Below are positions 1-6,470 of a stretch of DNA of 8,461 nucleotides, one piece after another. The notes under the pieces are model-generated. The model did no database searches, had not been told where the DNA came from, and worked only from the letters and a program-made list of their open reading frames with translations. Every line of letters starts with the position of its first letter. The stretch's first letter is position 1. A program made the position numbers and the translations under genes. The DNA is from Omnitrophica WOR_2 bacterium RIFCSPLOWO2_12_FULL_51_24 (GTDB taxonomy: Bacteria; Omnitrophota; Gorgyraeia; Pluralincolimonadales; Pluralincolimonadaceae). The stretch spans positions 1 to 8,461 of the forward strand of contig MHHC01000042.1 of NCBI GenBank assembly GCA_001805885.1, read 5' to 3'.

Positions 1-34
1 GTCTGATAGCAATTCTCCCCTTAGGCTAAATGAC

Positions 35-92
35 GTCGAATTCAATACGGCCTGAAATTCTGTTACACATAATTTCATGGCCTGAATTCGAC
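35..92. repeat. Long imperfect inverted repeat downstream of ssrA
   Basis: The outer arms GTCGAATTCA (35-44) and TGAATTCGAC (83-92) are perfect reverse complements. The inner arms TGAAATT (53-59) and AATTTCA (71-77) are also perfect complements. They are separated by unequal internal segments (45-52 and 78-82) that share GGCC, and by an 11-nt central loop (60-70). This gives 17 bp of pairing plus a possible GGCC/GGCC contact. There is no T-run on either side, so it is not a classical intrinsic terminator. It could be a transcript-end structure, a palindromic repeat element or the remnant of a mobile element. Nothing recognisable is seen in 1-34. Confidence 0.7.
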
Positions 93-94
93 AT

Positions 95-123
95 GGCCCT
101 ACCTCATTTATTAGGTGAGGGCC
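95..123 (-). terminator. Hairpin immediately after tmRNA 3' end, possible terminator or processing signal
   Basis: Read on the minus strand, 2 nt past the encoded CCA of ssrA, GGCCCT-C-ACCT can pair with AGGT-AGGGCC across an 8-nt loop. This makes a 10-bp GC-rich stem with a single bulged C. Its position fits transcription termination or 3'-end trimming of pre-tmRNA. There is no U-tract after the stem, so a factor-independent terminator is only a tentative reading. Confidence 0.45.
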
Positions 124-125
124 TA

Positions 126-476
126 TGGTGGAGGCGCGGGGATTCGAACCCCGGTCCTTAAGTCACTTGATAAGAGCTCCTACATGCGTTTCCTGCAATT
201 TGTCATTCATCCTTTACGGCCGCGTAAGCAGGCCCGCTGCCGAAAGGACTAGCCTTTAACTCTCTTACCCCGTCCCTTAAAGGCGAAAGAAACGGGGCCA
301 GCCTGCTGCGGCGTCACATCCGGCTTCGCAGGCAAAACCGGAGGACGTGCTGCTTAATTAAGCAGCTAGCGCGAGTTCATTCGCGTTTAACTTTGTTGTC
401 AGGTTTTATCGAGGCCACCTGACACCCTCGGCATGCAACCCTTAACTTGCTTCTTAAGTCGAAGCCTTTCGCCCCC
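126..476 (-). ncRNA. ssrA: Transfer-messenger RNA (tmRNA, 10Sa RNA), one-piece form
   Basis: tmRNA rescues stalled ribosomes. It is charged with alanine, enters the A site with SmpB and then serves as a short mRNA adding a degradation tag. The 5' end GGGGGCG (476 down to 470) pairs with CGCCTCC followed by discriminator A and an encoded CCA at the 3' end (126-136), forming the tRNA-like acceptor stem. The T arm is visible at 137-153: CGGGG, loop TTCGAAT read on the minus strand, CCCCG. The tag frame lies at 358-384. It is followed by a perfect 18-nt palindrome (349-366) that contains the stop codon, as in helix 5. Further pairing such as CCCCGT/ACGGGG (268-297) belongs to the pseudoknot region. 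The length is about 351 nt, normal for a one-piece tmRNA. The gene begins 22 nt after the smpB stop, so co-transcription is likely; I see no clear separate promoter. Confidence 0.97.
358..384 (-). other. tmRNA proteolysis-tag reading frame (ANELALAA)
   Basis: The minus strand reads GCG AAT GAA CTC GCG CTA GCT GCT TAA, giving A-N-E-L-A-L-A-A-stop. The terminal A-L-A-A is the standard degron recognised by ClpXP-type proteases. The resume codon is taken as GCG because the preceding five bases, TAAAC, match the E. coli pattern TAGTC before GCA, including the A known to set the frame. The reading frame is certain. The exact resume codon is an inference, and at eight residues the tag is slightly short (the E. 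coli tag is encoded by ten codons). Confidence 0.85.
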
Positions 477-498
477 ATAAACGAACCTGTCTCCTTCC

Positions 499-948
499 TC
501 ACTTATCATGTAACTGGCGGCGCAGGTCCCTGTCTGCGTCGTGGCGCTTTATGTCTTCGCGTTTGTCATAGAGCTTTTTGCCCTTCACCAGGGCTATCTC
601 GACCTTCGCCATCCCCCTCTTAAAATACATCTTGAGCGGGACAAGCGTAAGGCCTTTCTGAGTCAGTCCCCCGAAGAGCTTCTTTATCTCGGGTTTGTGC
701 ATCAATAGCTTACGCCGCCTCTTAGGATCGGGAGCGAACCTCCCGGCCTGCGGATACGGCGATATGTGCATATTATAGAGAAAAAGCTCGTTATCCTCTA
801 TCCTGGCAAAGCTGTCCTTCAGGTTTGCCTTCTTGTCCCGCAGGGACTTAACCTCGGCTCCCTGAAGGACTATACCCGCTTCGAATGTCTCAAGGATGTG
901 GTAATTGTGACGGGCTTCCCTATTTGAGGCAACTGTCTCATCTGCCAT
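499..948 (-). CDS. smpB: SsrA-binding protein SmpB
   Basis: SmpB is the obligate protein partner of tmRNA. It binds the tRNA-like domain, mimics the missing anticodon arm and places tmRNA in the empty A site of stalled ribosomes. The 149 residues match the normal family length of about 150-160. Family hallmarks are the N-terminal NREARHNYHI (about 9-18), TFEAGIVLQGAEVKSLR (21-37), the RGMAKVEIALVKGKKLYDKR strand (111-130) and the basic C-terminal tail (about 128-147), which is known to enter the mRNA channel. The neighbouring ssrA gene, 22 nt downstream on the same strand, confirms the assignment. The ATG start is the only one that leaves room for the conserved N-terminus. No Shine-Dalgarno sequence precedes it, and the predicted promoter leaves a leader of only about 5 nt, so translation may be leaderless. 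Confidence 0.98.
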   Translation of the reverse strand: MADETVASNREARHNYHILETFEAGIVLQGAEVKSLRDKKANLKDSFARIEDNELFLYNMHISPYPQAGRFAPDPKRRRKLLMHKPEIKKLFGGLTQKGLTLVPLKMYFKRGMAKVEIALVKGKKLYDKREDIKRHDADRDLRRQLHDK

Positions 949-959
949 TTTGTGTTAAT

Positions 960-988
960 AATATAACATATCAAAATCGATAAATCAA
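960..988 (-). promoter_or_regulatory. Predicted sigma-70 promoter for smpB-ssrA
   Basis: On the minus strand, TTGATT (988-983) and TATATT (965-960) are separated by exactly 17 nt. Transcription would begin around 952-954, only about 5 nt before the smpB ATG. The assignment rests on hexamer match and spacing alone. Confidence 0.6.
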
Positions 989-991
989 TCC

Positions 992-1020
992 TTGAAAAAC
1001 GCTTCGATAATCGGTATAAT
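992..1020 (+). promoter_or_regulatory. Predicted strong sigma-70 promoter for glgP
   Basis: TTGAAA (992-997) and a perfect TATAAT (1015-1020) are separated by 17 nt, close to the ideal housekeeping promoter. The expected transcription start is near 1027, giving a leader of about 18 nt before the glgP ATG at 1045. No GGAGG-like sequence occurs in that leader. The -35 element lies only 4 bp from the -35 of the divergent smpB promoter, so polymerases at the two sites would probably interfere or be co-regulated. Confidence 0.75.
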
Positions 1021-1044
1021 CTAAACGATTTCCAAAAAACCAAC

Positions 1045-3057
1045 ATGGAAGACTACCTTAAAGAATTCCTAGATCTTGTTAAGGTCCACCGGTTTGAAGA
1101 ACTTTATTCGAAAGATATAACCGCCGAAAAGTTCTTCGGCTTCCCTATTAAGAGTATCGTGGATGCGGAGAAGAGGCTCCTCTCCCCTGAAGAACCCTCT
1201 GTGGCATATCTCTCGATGGAATACGGCCTCGGTACCAGTATCTACAACAGTTTCCTGTCCACAAAACCCGTCTCCGAATCCAATATCCTTCCCAAACAAA
1301 ACATATTCTCGAACATGAGAATAAAAGATTACTATTTCACATTCAAGGTCGACCATAGGATAATGGAACTGCCGATATATAGCGGCGGGTTGGGTGTCCT
1401 CGCCGGAGATACCCTCAAATCGTCGGCTGACCTGAATATATCACTTGCGGCGGTCGGGATACTTTGGCGTAAGGGCTATTTCAAGCAGAACTTCTGGTTC
1501 AAGGACGGCCAAGTACCCGAAGAGCTCAACTGGGATCCCTATTCGTACCCCGGCCTTATTCCCCTCGATACGGTCATAAAGATACCCCTGAAGGACAATG
1601 ATCTTTCTCTCCGTCTGTGGAAATATTATGTCTACAGTTTCGACAAGAAGCACGTCATCCCGCTTATACTTCTGGATTCGGATGTCGACGGAAATAAGCC
1701 CGAATTCAGAAGATTAACGGACCAGCTCTACAGGAGCGATAACTCCTACATAAAGATAATGCAGCGCGCGATACTCGGGATAGGCGGGATAAAAGCTCTG
1801 GAAGCCCTCGGCTGCTCTATCAGGAAATATCATCTCAATGAGGGGCACGCGGCCCTGGCGCTCGTCCAGAAGGCCGATGCGCTCAAGAAGGACGACCTCA
1901 CCGCCCTCGAGAAGGATTTCATCTACACGTGCCACACTCCGGTCGCGGCGGGCCACGACCGTTTCCCGCTAAAGGAACTCGAGAAGATACTTCCCGAAGA
2001 GAATATCGATTTCATAAAGAAAAACGGCCTCGAAGGGGAAAATACTGTGAACTTCACTATGCTGCTTATGAATTGCTGCGACCATGTCAATGCCGTCGCG
2101 AAAAAGCACGGTGAGGTGACACGGCTTCTCTTTCCGCAGCACGCCGATAAGATACAATCGATAACGAACGGCGTACATATCCCTACGTGGATCTCGGATG
2201 AATTCGCCGGTTTGCTTAAGAAACACGGCAATGATATCGGAGACTGCGCCGCCTGCCGTCCGGAATTCCTCAACCTCGGGAAACTAAGGGAGAACCAGGA
2301 GTTCCGGTTGGATCTCTGGAAGGCGCACCAGGCAAATAAACGCCGCCTTCAGTCAATATTCGAAAATTGGAACATAAAGGAAAACGTCTTTACCATATGT
2401 TGGGCAAGGAGGATAGCCGCGTATAAGAGACCCAGCTTGATATTCCAGGATCCGAGACGTCTGGTCGATATCTCCAAAAAGACCGGCCCGATCCAGATAA
2501 TAATCACCGGAAAGGCGCACCCCAACGACAACCTCGTCGGGACATTCATAAACAACATAATGAACACCATAGATTCGCTGGGACCGCAGAATTCGATATT
2601 GAGGATCATCATGCTTGAGAATTACGACATATTTTTCGGCAAGATCCTCAGTAATTCCGTCGATGTATGGCTTAACAATCCGCTTCCGCCGTTCGAGGCC
2701 TCAGGCACGAGCGGGATGAAAGCGATACTAAACGGTGTGGTCCAGCTTTCCACCCTTGACGGTTGGGTTGTCGAGGCTGCGGTCGGGGATATAGGCGAAA
2801 TATTCGGTTACCAACACAAGTCCGGAGAGCCTGTCGGCAGCGAACTCGACCTTCGCCTTGATAGCGACTCAGTCGAACTCTATAATGCGCTGGAGAGGCT
2901 CGTGAAACTCTATTACGAGACGAACCAAAACGGCACTGTCAATGCCGGTTCTAAATGGATCGACATTATGATAAACTGTATTATGCAAAGTCACTATTTC
3001 AATACCTGCAGGATGGTTAAGGAATACCACGACAAGATGTGGTTTGACAAAAAATAA
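1045..3057 (+). CDS. glgP: Glycogen/alpha-glucan phosphorylase (GT35), short form
   Basis: This PLP-dependent enzyme releases glucose-1-phosphate from alpha-1,4-glucans such as glycogen or maltodextrins, using phosphate, in the cytoplasm. Family motifs appear in order: YLSMEYGLG (55-63), PIYSGGLGVLAGDTLKSSADL (110-130), YHLNEGHAA (262-270), ITNGVHIPTW (373-382), WARRIAAYKRP (453-463), GKAHPNDN (489-496) and EASGTSGMKA (551-560), where Lys559 is the expected Schiff-base lysine for PLP. The 670 residues suit the shorter bacterial/archaeal alpha-glucan phosphorylases rather than the roughly 800-residue glycogen phosphorylases. A segment of about 46 residues (64-109) separates SMEYGLG from PIYSGGLG; in many short-form enzymes these motifs are nearly adjacent. 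The first ATG is the only start that keeps the N-terminus, and it follows a strong promoter with no Shine-Dalgarno. A tRNA gene follows by 4 nt. Exact glucan preference cannot be told from sequence. Confidence 0.95.
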   Translation: MEDYLKEFLDLVKVHRFEELYSKDITAEKFFGFPIKSIVDAEKRLLSPEEPSVAYLSMEYGLGTSIYNSFLSTKPVSESNILPKQNIFSNMRIKDYYFTFKVDHRIMELPIYSGGLGVLAGDTLKSSADLNISLAAVGILWRKGYFKQNFWFKDGQVPEELNWDPYSYPGLIPLDTVIKIPLKDNDLSLRLWKYYVYSFDKKHVIPLILLDSDVDGNKPEFRRLTDQLYRSDNSYIKIMQRAILGIGGIKALEALGCSIRKYHLNEGHAALALVQKADALKKDDLTALEKDFIYTCHTPVAAGHDRFPLKELEKILPEENIDFIKKNGLEGENTVNFTMLLMNCCDHVNAVAKKHGEVTRLLFPQHADKIQSITNGVHIPTWISDEFAGLLKKHGNDIGDCAACRPEFLNLGKLRENQEFRLDLWKAHQANKRRLQSIFENWNIKENVFTICWARRIAAYKRPSLIFQDPRRLVDISKKTGPIQIIITGKAHPNDNLVGTFINNIMNTIDSLGPQNSILRIIMLENYDIFFGKILSNSVDVWLNNPLPPFEASGTSGMKAILNGVVQLSTLDGWVVEAAVGDIGEIFGYQHKSGEPVGSELDLRLDSDSVELYNALERLVKLYYETNQNGTVNAGSKWIDIMINCIMQSHYFNTCRMVKEYHDKMWFDKK

Positions 3058-3061
3058 GTAA

Positions 3062-3148
<87 letters not shown>

Positions 3149-3165
3149 TCTCCCTGATAAAACCG

Positions 3166-3173
3166 AAAGGAGG
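3166..3173 (+). promoter_or_regulatory. Strong Shine-Dalgarno of the YbaK-family gene
   Basis: AAAGGAGG lies 7 nt before the ATG at 3181. It fixes the start codon and shows that this genome uses canonical ribosome binding, in contrast to smpB and glgP. Confidence 0.85.
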
Positions 3174-3180
3174 CACAAAG

Positions 3181-3651
3181 ATGGCAATATCGGCGAAGTT
3201 AAAGAAGTATCTGGACTCGAACAAGGTGAAATACAAGGCCCTAAAACACAAGCTCGCTTACACGGCCCAGGAGATCGCGGCCGCGCAGGAAGTACCGGGT
3301 AAACAGGTCGTAAAATCCGTCCTTGTCAAAATCGATAAGGCCTTTGTATTAGCGGTCCTTTCCGCCATACAACTCATCGACCTGAAGAAGCTCAAATCCG
3401 TGCTGAAGTGCAAATCGATCAAGATAGCGACCGAGAAGGATATCGAAAAGGTAATCCCTGATTATAAGCCCGGAGCGATGCCGCCCTTCGGGAACCTCTT
3501 CGGCCTCGATACCTACGTCGATAAGATACTCAAGGAAGATATCGAGATCGTCTTTAACGGCGGGACGCACAAAGACACGGTGAAGATGAAATACGCGGAT
3601 TTCGAGAAACTCGTAAAGCCGAAGGTCTCCGATTTCGGGAAGCACGTATAA
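3181..3651 (+). CDS. YbaK/ProX-family aminoacyl-tRNA deacylase
   Basis: Proteins of this fold hydrolyse mischarged tRNAs in trans (for example Cys-tRNAPro or Ala-tRNAPro) and are related to the editing domain inserted in bacterial prolyl-tRNA synthetase. The 156 residues match the free-standing family length. Family features are the TAQEIAAAQEVPGKQVVKS segment (28-46) with the conserved catalytic-type Lys45, the GAMPPFGNLFGLDTYVD loop (98-114) and FNGGTHKDTVKMKYADFEKL (125-144), which matches the usual closing motif. The start is set by an AAAGGAGG ribosome site 7 nt upstream. It follows tRNA-Leu by 32 nt and precedes the methyltransferase by 6 nt. The substrate (Cys, Ala or another amino acid) cannot be decided here. 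The adjacent leucine tRNA is not evidence of Leu specificity. Regional composition is about 50% G+C. Confidence 0.88.
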   Translation: MAISAKLKKYLDSNKVKYKALKHKLAYTAQEIAAAQEVPGKQVVKSVLVKIDKAFVLAVLSAIQLIDLKKLKSVLKCKSIKIATEKDIEKVIPDYKPGAMPPFGNLFGLDTYVDKILKEDIEIVFNGGTHKDTVKMKYADFEKLVKPKVSDFGKHV

Positions 3652-3657
3652 CGGCTG

Positions 3658-4575
3658 ATGCTCATCGATAAAGTCCTTAAGTGCCCTTCCTGCAATGCGG
3701 ACAACCCAACCATTGCATTAGAAGAGAAAGATAATAGCAGGTTTTTGCATTGCATCTCGTGCAACGCAACATTTCCCTTCGATAAGAGAGATTCCTTTTT
3801 TCTTTTTTTCAAGGAAAGGGGCGGTGCAACAGGCCACCTTTTAAGTGAATACGAAAAAGATCTTTACGCAAATAAAAATTTTAGGGACTTCCACCTTAGT
3901 AACACGATCTCTGATCTGAAACTGGCTTTGAAAGATCTCCGGGTAAAAGTCATAATCGATATAGGTTGCGGCAACGGAGGATACACAAACGCCCTTAAAG
4001 GTTTATATCAGGATTATTACGGTTTAGAACCATCCGAGATTCCCAATAAAGAGACCATTAATGAGCCTTACCTGCAAAAGGGGGTAACATTAATACATTA
4101 TGACCCAGCAAAGAATCTGCCTATCCATAACGGATCTGCGGATGCGGCGGTGTTGATCGCTTCTTACGACCATATACCTGATGTTGAAAATGTCGTGAAA
4201 GATATCTATAACAAATTGAACGATAACGGTTATTTAATTATTGTAATGCAAAATTATCATTTTTGGATAAAAAATATAATAAATCGAGTATCCGGAAAAC
4301 GGCTATTTAGGGGCGAAAGCGACCATTATCGCATTCATTCTCCCGATACTTTAATAAAGGAAACACGATCCTTTGTTGATTTGGAAGTCAAGTCTATCAG
4401 GGCAGATTCCATTTTTCTGCCAAACCTGCCGAAACGATTCGGATTTATCTATTTTAGTAAAAATATGATGATTTTTGTGAACTCGTTGATAAAACATCTC
4501 TTTTTATTGTTTCCCAAAAAAAATCTGGGATCTGTAATGACGGTGGTTTTTAAAAAATCTGACCGTGGCTTCTAG
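3658..4575 (+). CDS. SAM-dependent methyltransferase with N-terminal zinc ribbon
   Basis: The N-terminus carries two cysteine pairs, CPSC (9-12) and CISC (32-35), followed by FPFDKRDSFF. This is a Trm112-like zinc-ribbon arrangement often fused to class I methyltransferases. The Rossmann domain follows: motif I VIIDIGCGNGGYT (98-110), an acidic residue after strand 2 (GLEPS, Glu124), ADAAVLIASYDHIPD (161-175) and a strand-5 segment NDNGYLIIVMQNY (188-200). This is the Methyltransf_11 type seen in lipid, quinone, glycan or small-molecule methylation. The C-terminal third (about 260-298) is rich in aromatic and hydrophobic residues, suggesting membrane contact or a hydrophobic substrate. By hand count the gene is about 38% G+C, clearly lower than its neighbours, which hints at transfer. 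It starts 6 nt after the preceding stop with no clear ribosome site. It ends in a 4-bp overlap with the convergent comM gene. The substrate is unknown. Confidence 0.85.
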   Translation: MLIDKVLKCPSCNADNPTIALEEKDNSRFLHCISCNATFPFDKRDSFFLFFKERGGATGHLLSEYEKDLYANKNFRDFHLSNTISDLKLALKDLRVKVIIDIGCGNGGYTNALKGLYQDYYGLEPSEIPNKETINEPYLQKGVTLIHYDPAKNLPIHNGSADAAVLIASYDHIPDVENVVKDIYNKLNDNGYLIIVMQNYHFWIKNIINRVSGKRLFRGESDHYRIHSPDTLIKETRSFVDLEVKSIRADSIFLPNLPKRFGFIYFSKNMMIFVNSLIKHLFLLFPKKNLGSVMTVVFKKSDRGF

Positions 4576-6104
4576 AACCCAAGATTCCTGTCCAGGCTCC
4601 TGTAATTTATCGCCTCGGATATGTGTTCCGCCGATATTGTCTCCGTTCCCGCCAGATCGGCTATGGTCCGCGCGATCTTCAAGACCTTGTCATATCCCCT
4701 CGCGCTTAAGCCCAGTTCCAGAATAGCGAGTTTCAAAAGCTCGCTCCCTTCTTTGTCCATACGGCAAAACTGCTCGAGGTCCTTTGAGGAGAGATGGGCA
4801 TTACAGAATGCGTTTAAACCCTTGTATCTATCCTTTTGGATCTCCCTCGCCCTGTTGACTCTCTCTTTTATAACCTCGGAACTCTCCCCTCTGCTCTTGC
4901 CGGAAAGCTCCTTATACCGAAGCGAGGGAACCTCAAGATGTATATCAATCCTGTCTAATAACGGCCCGGATATCTTCGAAAGGTAACGTTGGATCGCCGG
5001 TGGAATGCAGTGGCATTCTTTCTTGGGATCGGTAAAATATCCGCACGGACAGGGATTCATCGCGGCAACGAGCATGAATTTGGCCGGATAAATAAAATTA
5101 GACGCGGCCCTCGAGACGGTTATGTTTCCGCCTTCCAGCGGTTGCCGCAATGCTTCCAGCGCGTCCCGGTGGAATTCCGGAAGCTCGTCCAAAAATAAGA
5201 CGCCATTATGCGCCAGGCTTATCTCGCCGGGCCTTAATATCTTTCCTCCCCCTACCAGGCCGGCGTACGAGACCGTATGGTGCGGCATACGGAAGGGTCT
5301 TCGCAATACGAGATAATTACGGCTGTTCAGGAGACCACAAATACTGTGTATCTTCGTCGTCTCGAGCATCTCCTCGAATGAGAGTTCGGGCAATATGGTA
5401 ACCAACCGCTGCGCAAGCATAGTCTTTCCCGCTCCCGGCGGACCTATCATAAGGACGTTATGCCCGCCGGCGGCCGCAACCTCGAGGCCGCGCTTCACGT
5501 GCCACTGCCCTTTGACATCGCTGAAATCTATATCGAAACTATCGGTTGGTTTCGGGATGTCGCAGAAACTGATTTTCAGCGGTTCAATCTTAGCGTTGCC
5601 CTTCAAGAAGTTCACGACTTCGTTCAGATCCTTTGCGGGAAATACTGAAATGCCGTTGACGATAGCCGCTTCCCTCGCGTTTTCGGCCGGCAGGATAAAG
5701 TCATTCCTCCCATTCCTGGAAAGTCCTATCGCGATGGGAAGCGCGCCGTTTATCGGCCTTAGCCCGCCGTCCAAAGACAACTCTCCGCAAAATACCTTCC
5801 CGTCTACATGACTCTGTTCCAAATCTCCGTTAGAGACCAGTATGCCCATAGCTATCGCGAGGTCGAAAGAGGCTCCCTCTTTCCTCAGGTCCGCCGGCGC
5901 CAGGTTTATCGTTATCTTCTTTGGCGGGAACTTGAAACCGCAGTTCTTTATCGCCGAGATAACCCTATCCCTGCTCTCCTTTACCGCGGTATCCGGGAGG
6001 CCGACTATTGTAAAACACGGCAAACCCCCGCTCATATCAACCTCTACCTCCACTTTCTTCGCTTCGATCCCAAGCACAGTCCTGCTCTCTATTTTTGCCA
6101 ACAT
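4572..6104 (-). CDS. comM: Mg-chelatase-like AAA+ ATPase, ComM/YifB family
   Basis: ComM/YifB proteins are hexameric AAA+ motors. In naturally competent bacteria ComM acts as a helicase promoting branch migration during integration of incoming DNA. The 510 residues match the family length. The order is an N-terminal ChlI/Lon-like domain (about 1-170, with the typical MLAKIESRTVLGIEA start and GLPDTAVKESRDRV), Walker A GPPGAGKT (221-228), FRMPHHTVSYAGLVGGG (271-287), Walker B GVLFLDELPE (301-310), sensor MNPCPCGYFTDP (349-360), a second cysteine pair CHC (364-366) and the arginine-finger region GPLLDRID (380-387), ending in the Mg-chelatase C-terminal domain. All catalytic motifs are intact. 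A GGAG ribosome site (6112-6115) lies 7 nt before the ATG, inside the end of yraN. The gap to yraN is 3 nt, so it is the last gene of the spoVG-yraN operon. Whether this organism is competent is not shown. Confidence 0.96.
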   Translation of the reverse strand: MLAKIESRTVLGIEAKKVEVEVDMSGGLPCFTIVGLPDTAVKESRDRVISAIKNCGFKFPPKKITINLAPADLRKEGASFDLAIAMGILVSNGDLEQSHVDGKVFCGELSLDGGLRPINGALPIAIGLSRNGRNDFILPAENAREAAIVNGISVFPAKDLNEVVNFLKGNAKIEPLKISFCDIPKPTDSFDIDFSDVKGQWHVKRGLEVAAAGGHNVLMIGPPGAGKTMLAQRLVTILPELSFEEMLETTKIHSICGLLNSRNYLVLRRPFRMPHHTVSYAGLVGGGKILRPGEISLAHNGVLFLDELPEFHRDALEALRQPLEGGNITVSRAASNFIYPAKFMLVAAMNPCPCGYFTDPKKECHCIPPAIQRYLSKISGPLLDRIDIHLEVPSLRYKELSGKSRGESSEVIKERVNRAREIQKDRYKGLNAFCNAHLSSKDLEQFCRMDKEGSELLKLAILELGLSARGYDKVLKIARTIADLAGTETISAEHISEAINYRSLDRNLGF

Positions 6105-6107
6105 TTT

Positions 6108-6470
6108 TTAGCTCCAGAATGCGTCTTTTATAAGTTCCATATCTTTTAGGTTGCCGTTTTTATCAAAAATCACCGAAACACAATCAAACCTCGAGTCATG
6201 GTCCAAGAGGCCGTATTTCATTTGAAAGGCGGTCGCGACCCTCCGTATATGCTGCCTCTTCCTATGGTTTATCGTCTCATACGGAAGCCCGTATTCCTCG
6301 TCGGACCTCGAACGGACCTCTATAAAGACGAGCGTCCCCTTATCCAGCGCAATTATGTCTATCTCCCCGAACCTGCAGCGGAACTTGCGAGCGAGTAGGC
6401 TATAACCCTTCAGGACGAGGGACCTCGCCGCGTGCTTTTCGCCGAGGTCCCCCAGTTCCTTATTCCCCAT
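6108..6470 (-). CDS. yraN: YraN/UPF0102 family predicted endonuclease-fold protein
   Basis: This is a small family with a PD-(D/E)XK-like fold whose exact substrate is not settled; involvement in DNA processing is the usual inference. The 120 residues match the family size. Hallmarks are LGDLGEKHAARSLVLKGY (6-23), ARKFRCRFGEIDIIA (27-41) with Glu36 and Asp38, and the strand LVFIEVRSRSD (47-57) with Glu51 and Arg53 in the E-x-K/R position. The KRQHIRRVA helix (71-79) and FDCVSVIF (94-101) complete the pattern. The ATG overlaps the spoVG reading frame by 11 bp, which suggests translational coupling, and comM follows after 3 nt. yraN next to comM is a recurrent bacterial pairing. The start is supported by the conserved N-terminus. 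Confidence 0.92.
   Translation of the reverse strand: MGNKELGDLGEKHAARSLVLKGYSLLARKFRCRFGEIDIIALDKGTLVFIEVRSRSDEEYGLPYETINHRKRQHIRRVATAFQMKYGLLDHDSRFDCVSVIFDKNGNLKDMELIKDAFWS

Noticed and set aside
126..476. Two-piece (circularly permuted) tmRNA
   Set aside because: The tag frame and the tRNA-like ends occur in normal order with 5' GGGGGC and 3' CCA at the two termini, so it is a one-piece tmRNA.
1923..2273. 116-aa minus-strand ORF inside glgP
   Set aside because: It lies wholly opposite conserved phosphorylase motifs (CHTPVAAGHDRF, ITNGVHIP); the coding constraint belongs to glgP.
5395..5811. 138-aa plus-strand ORF inside comM
   Set aside because: It is the antisense shadow of the Walker A region of comM, with Pro/Ala/Ser-rich composition, no ribosome site and no family resemblance.
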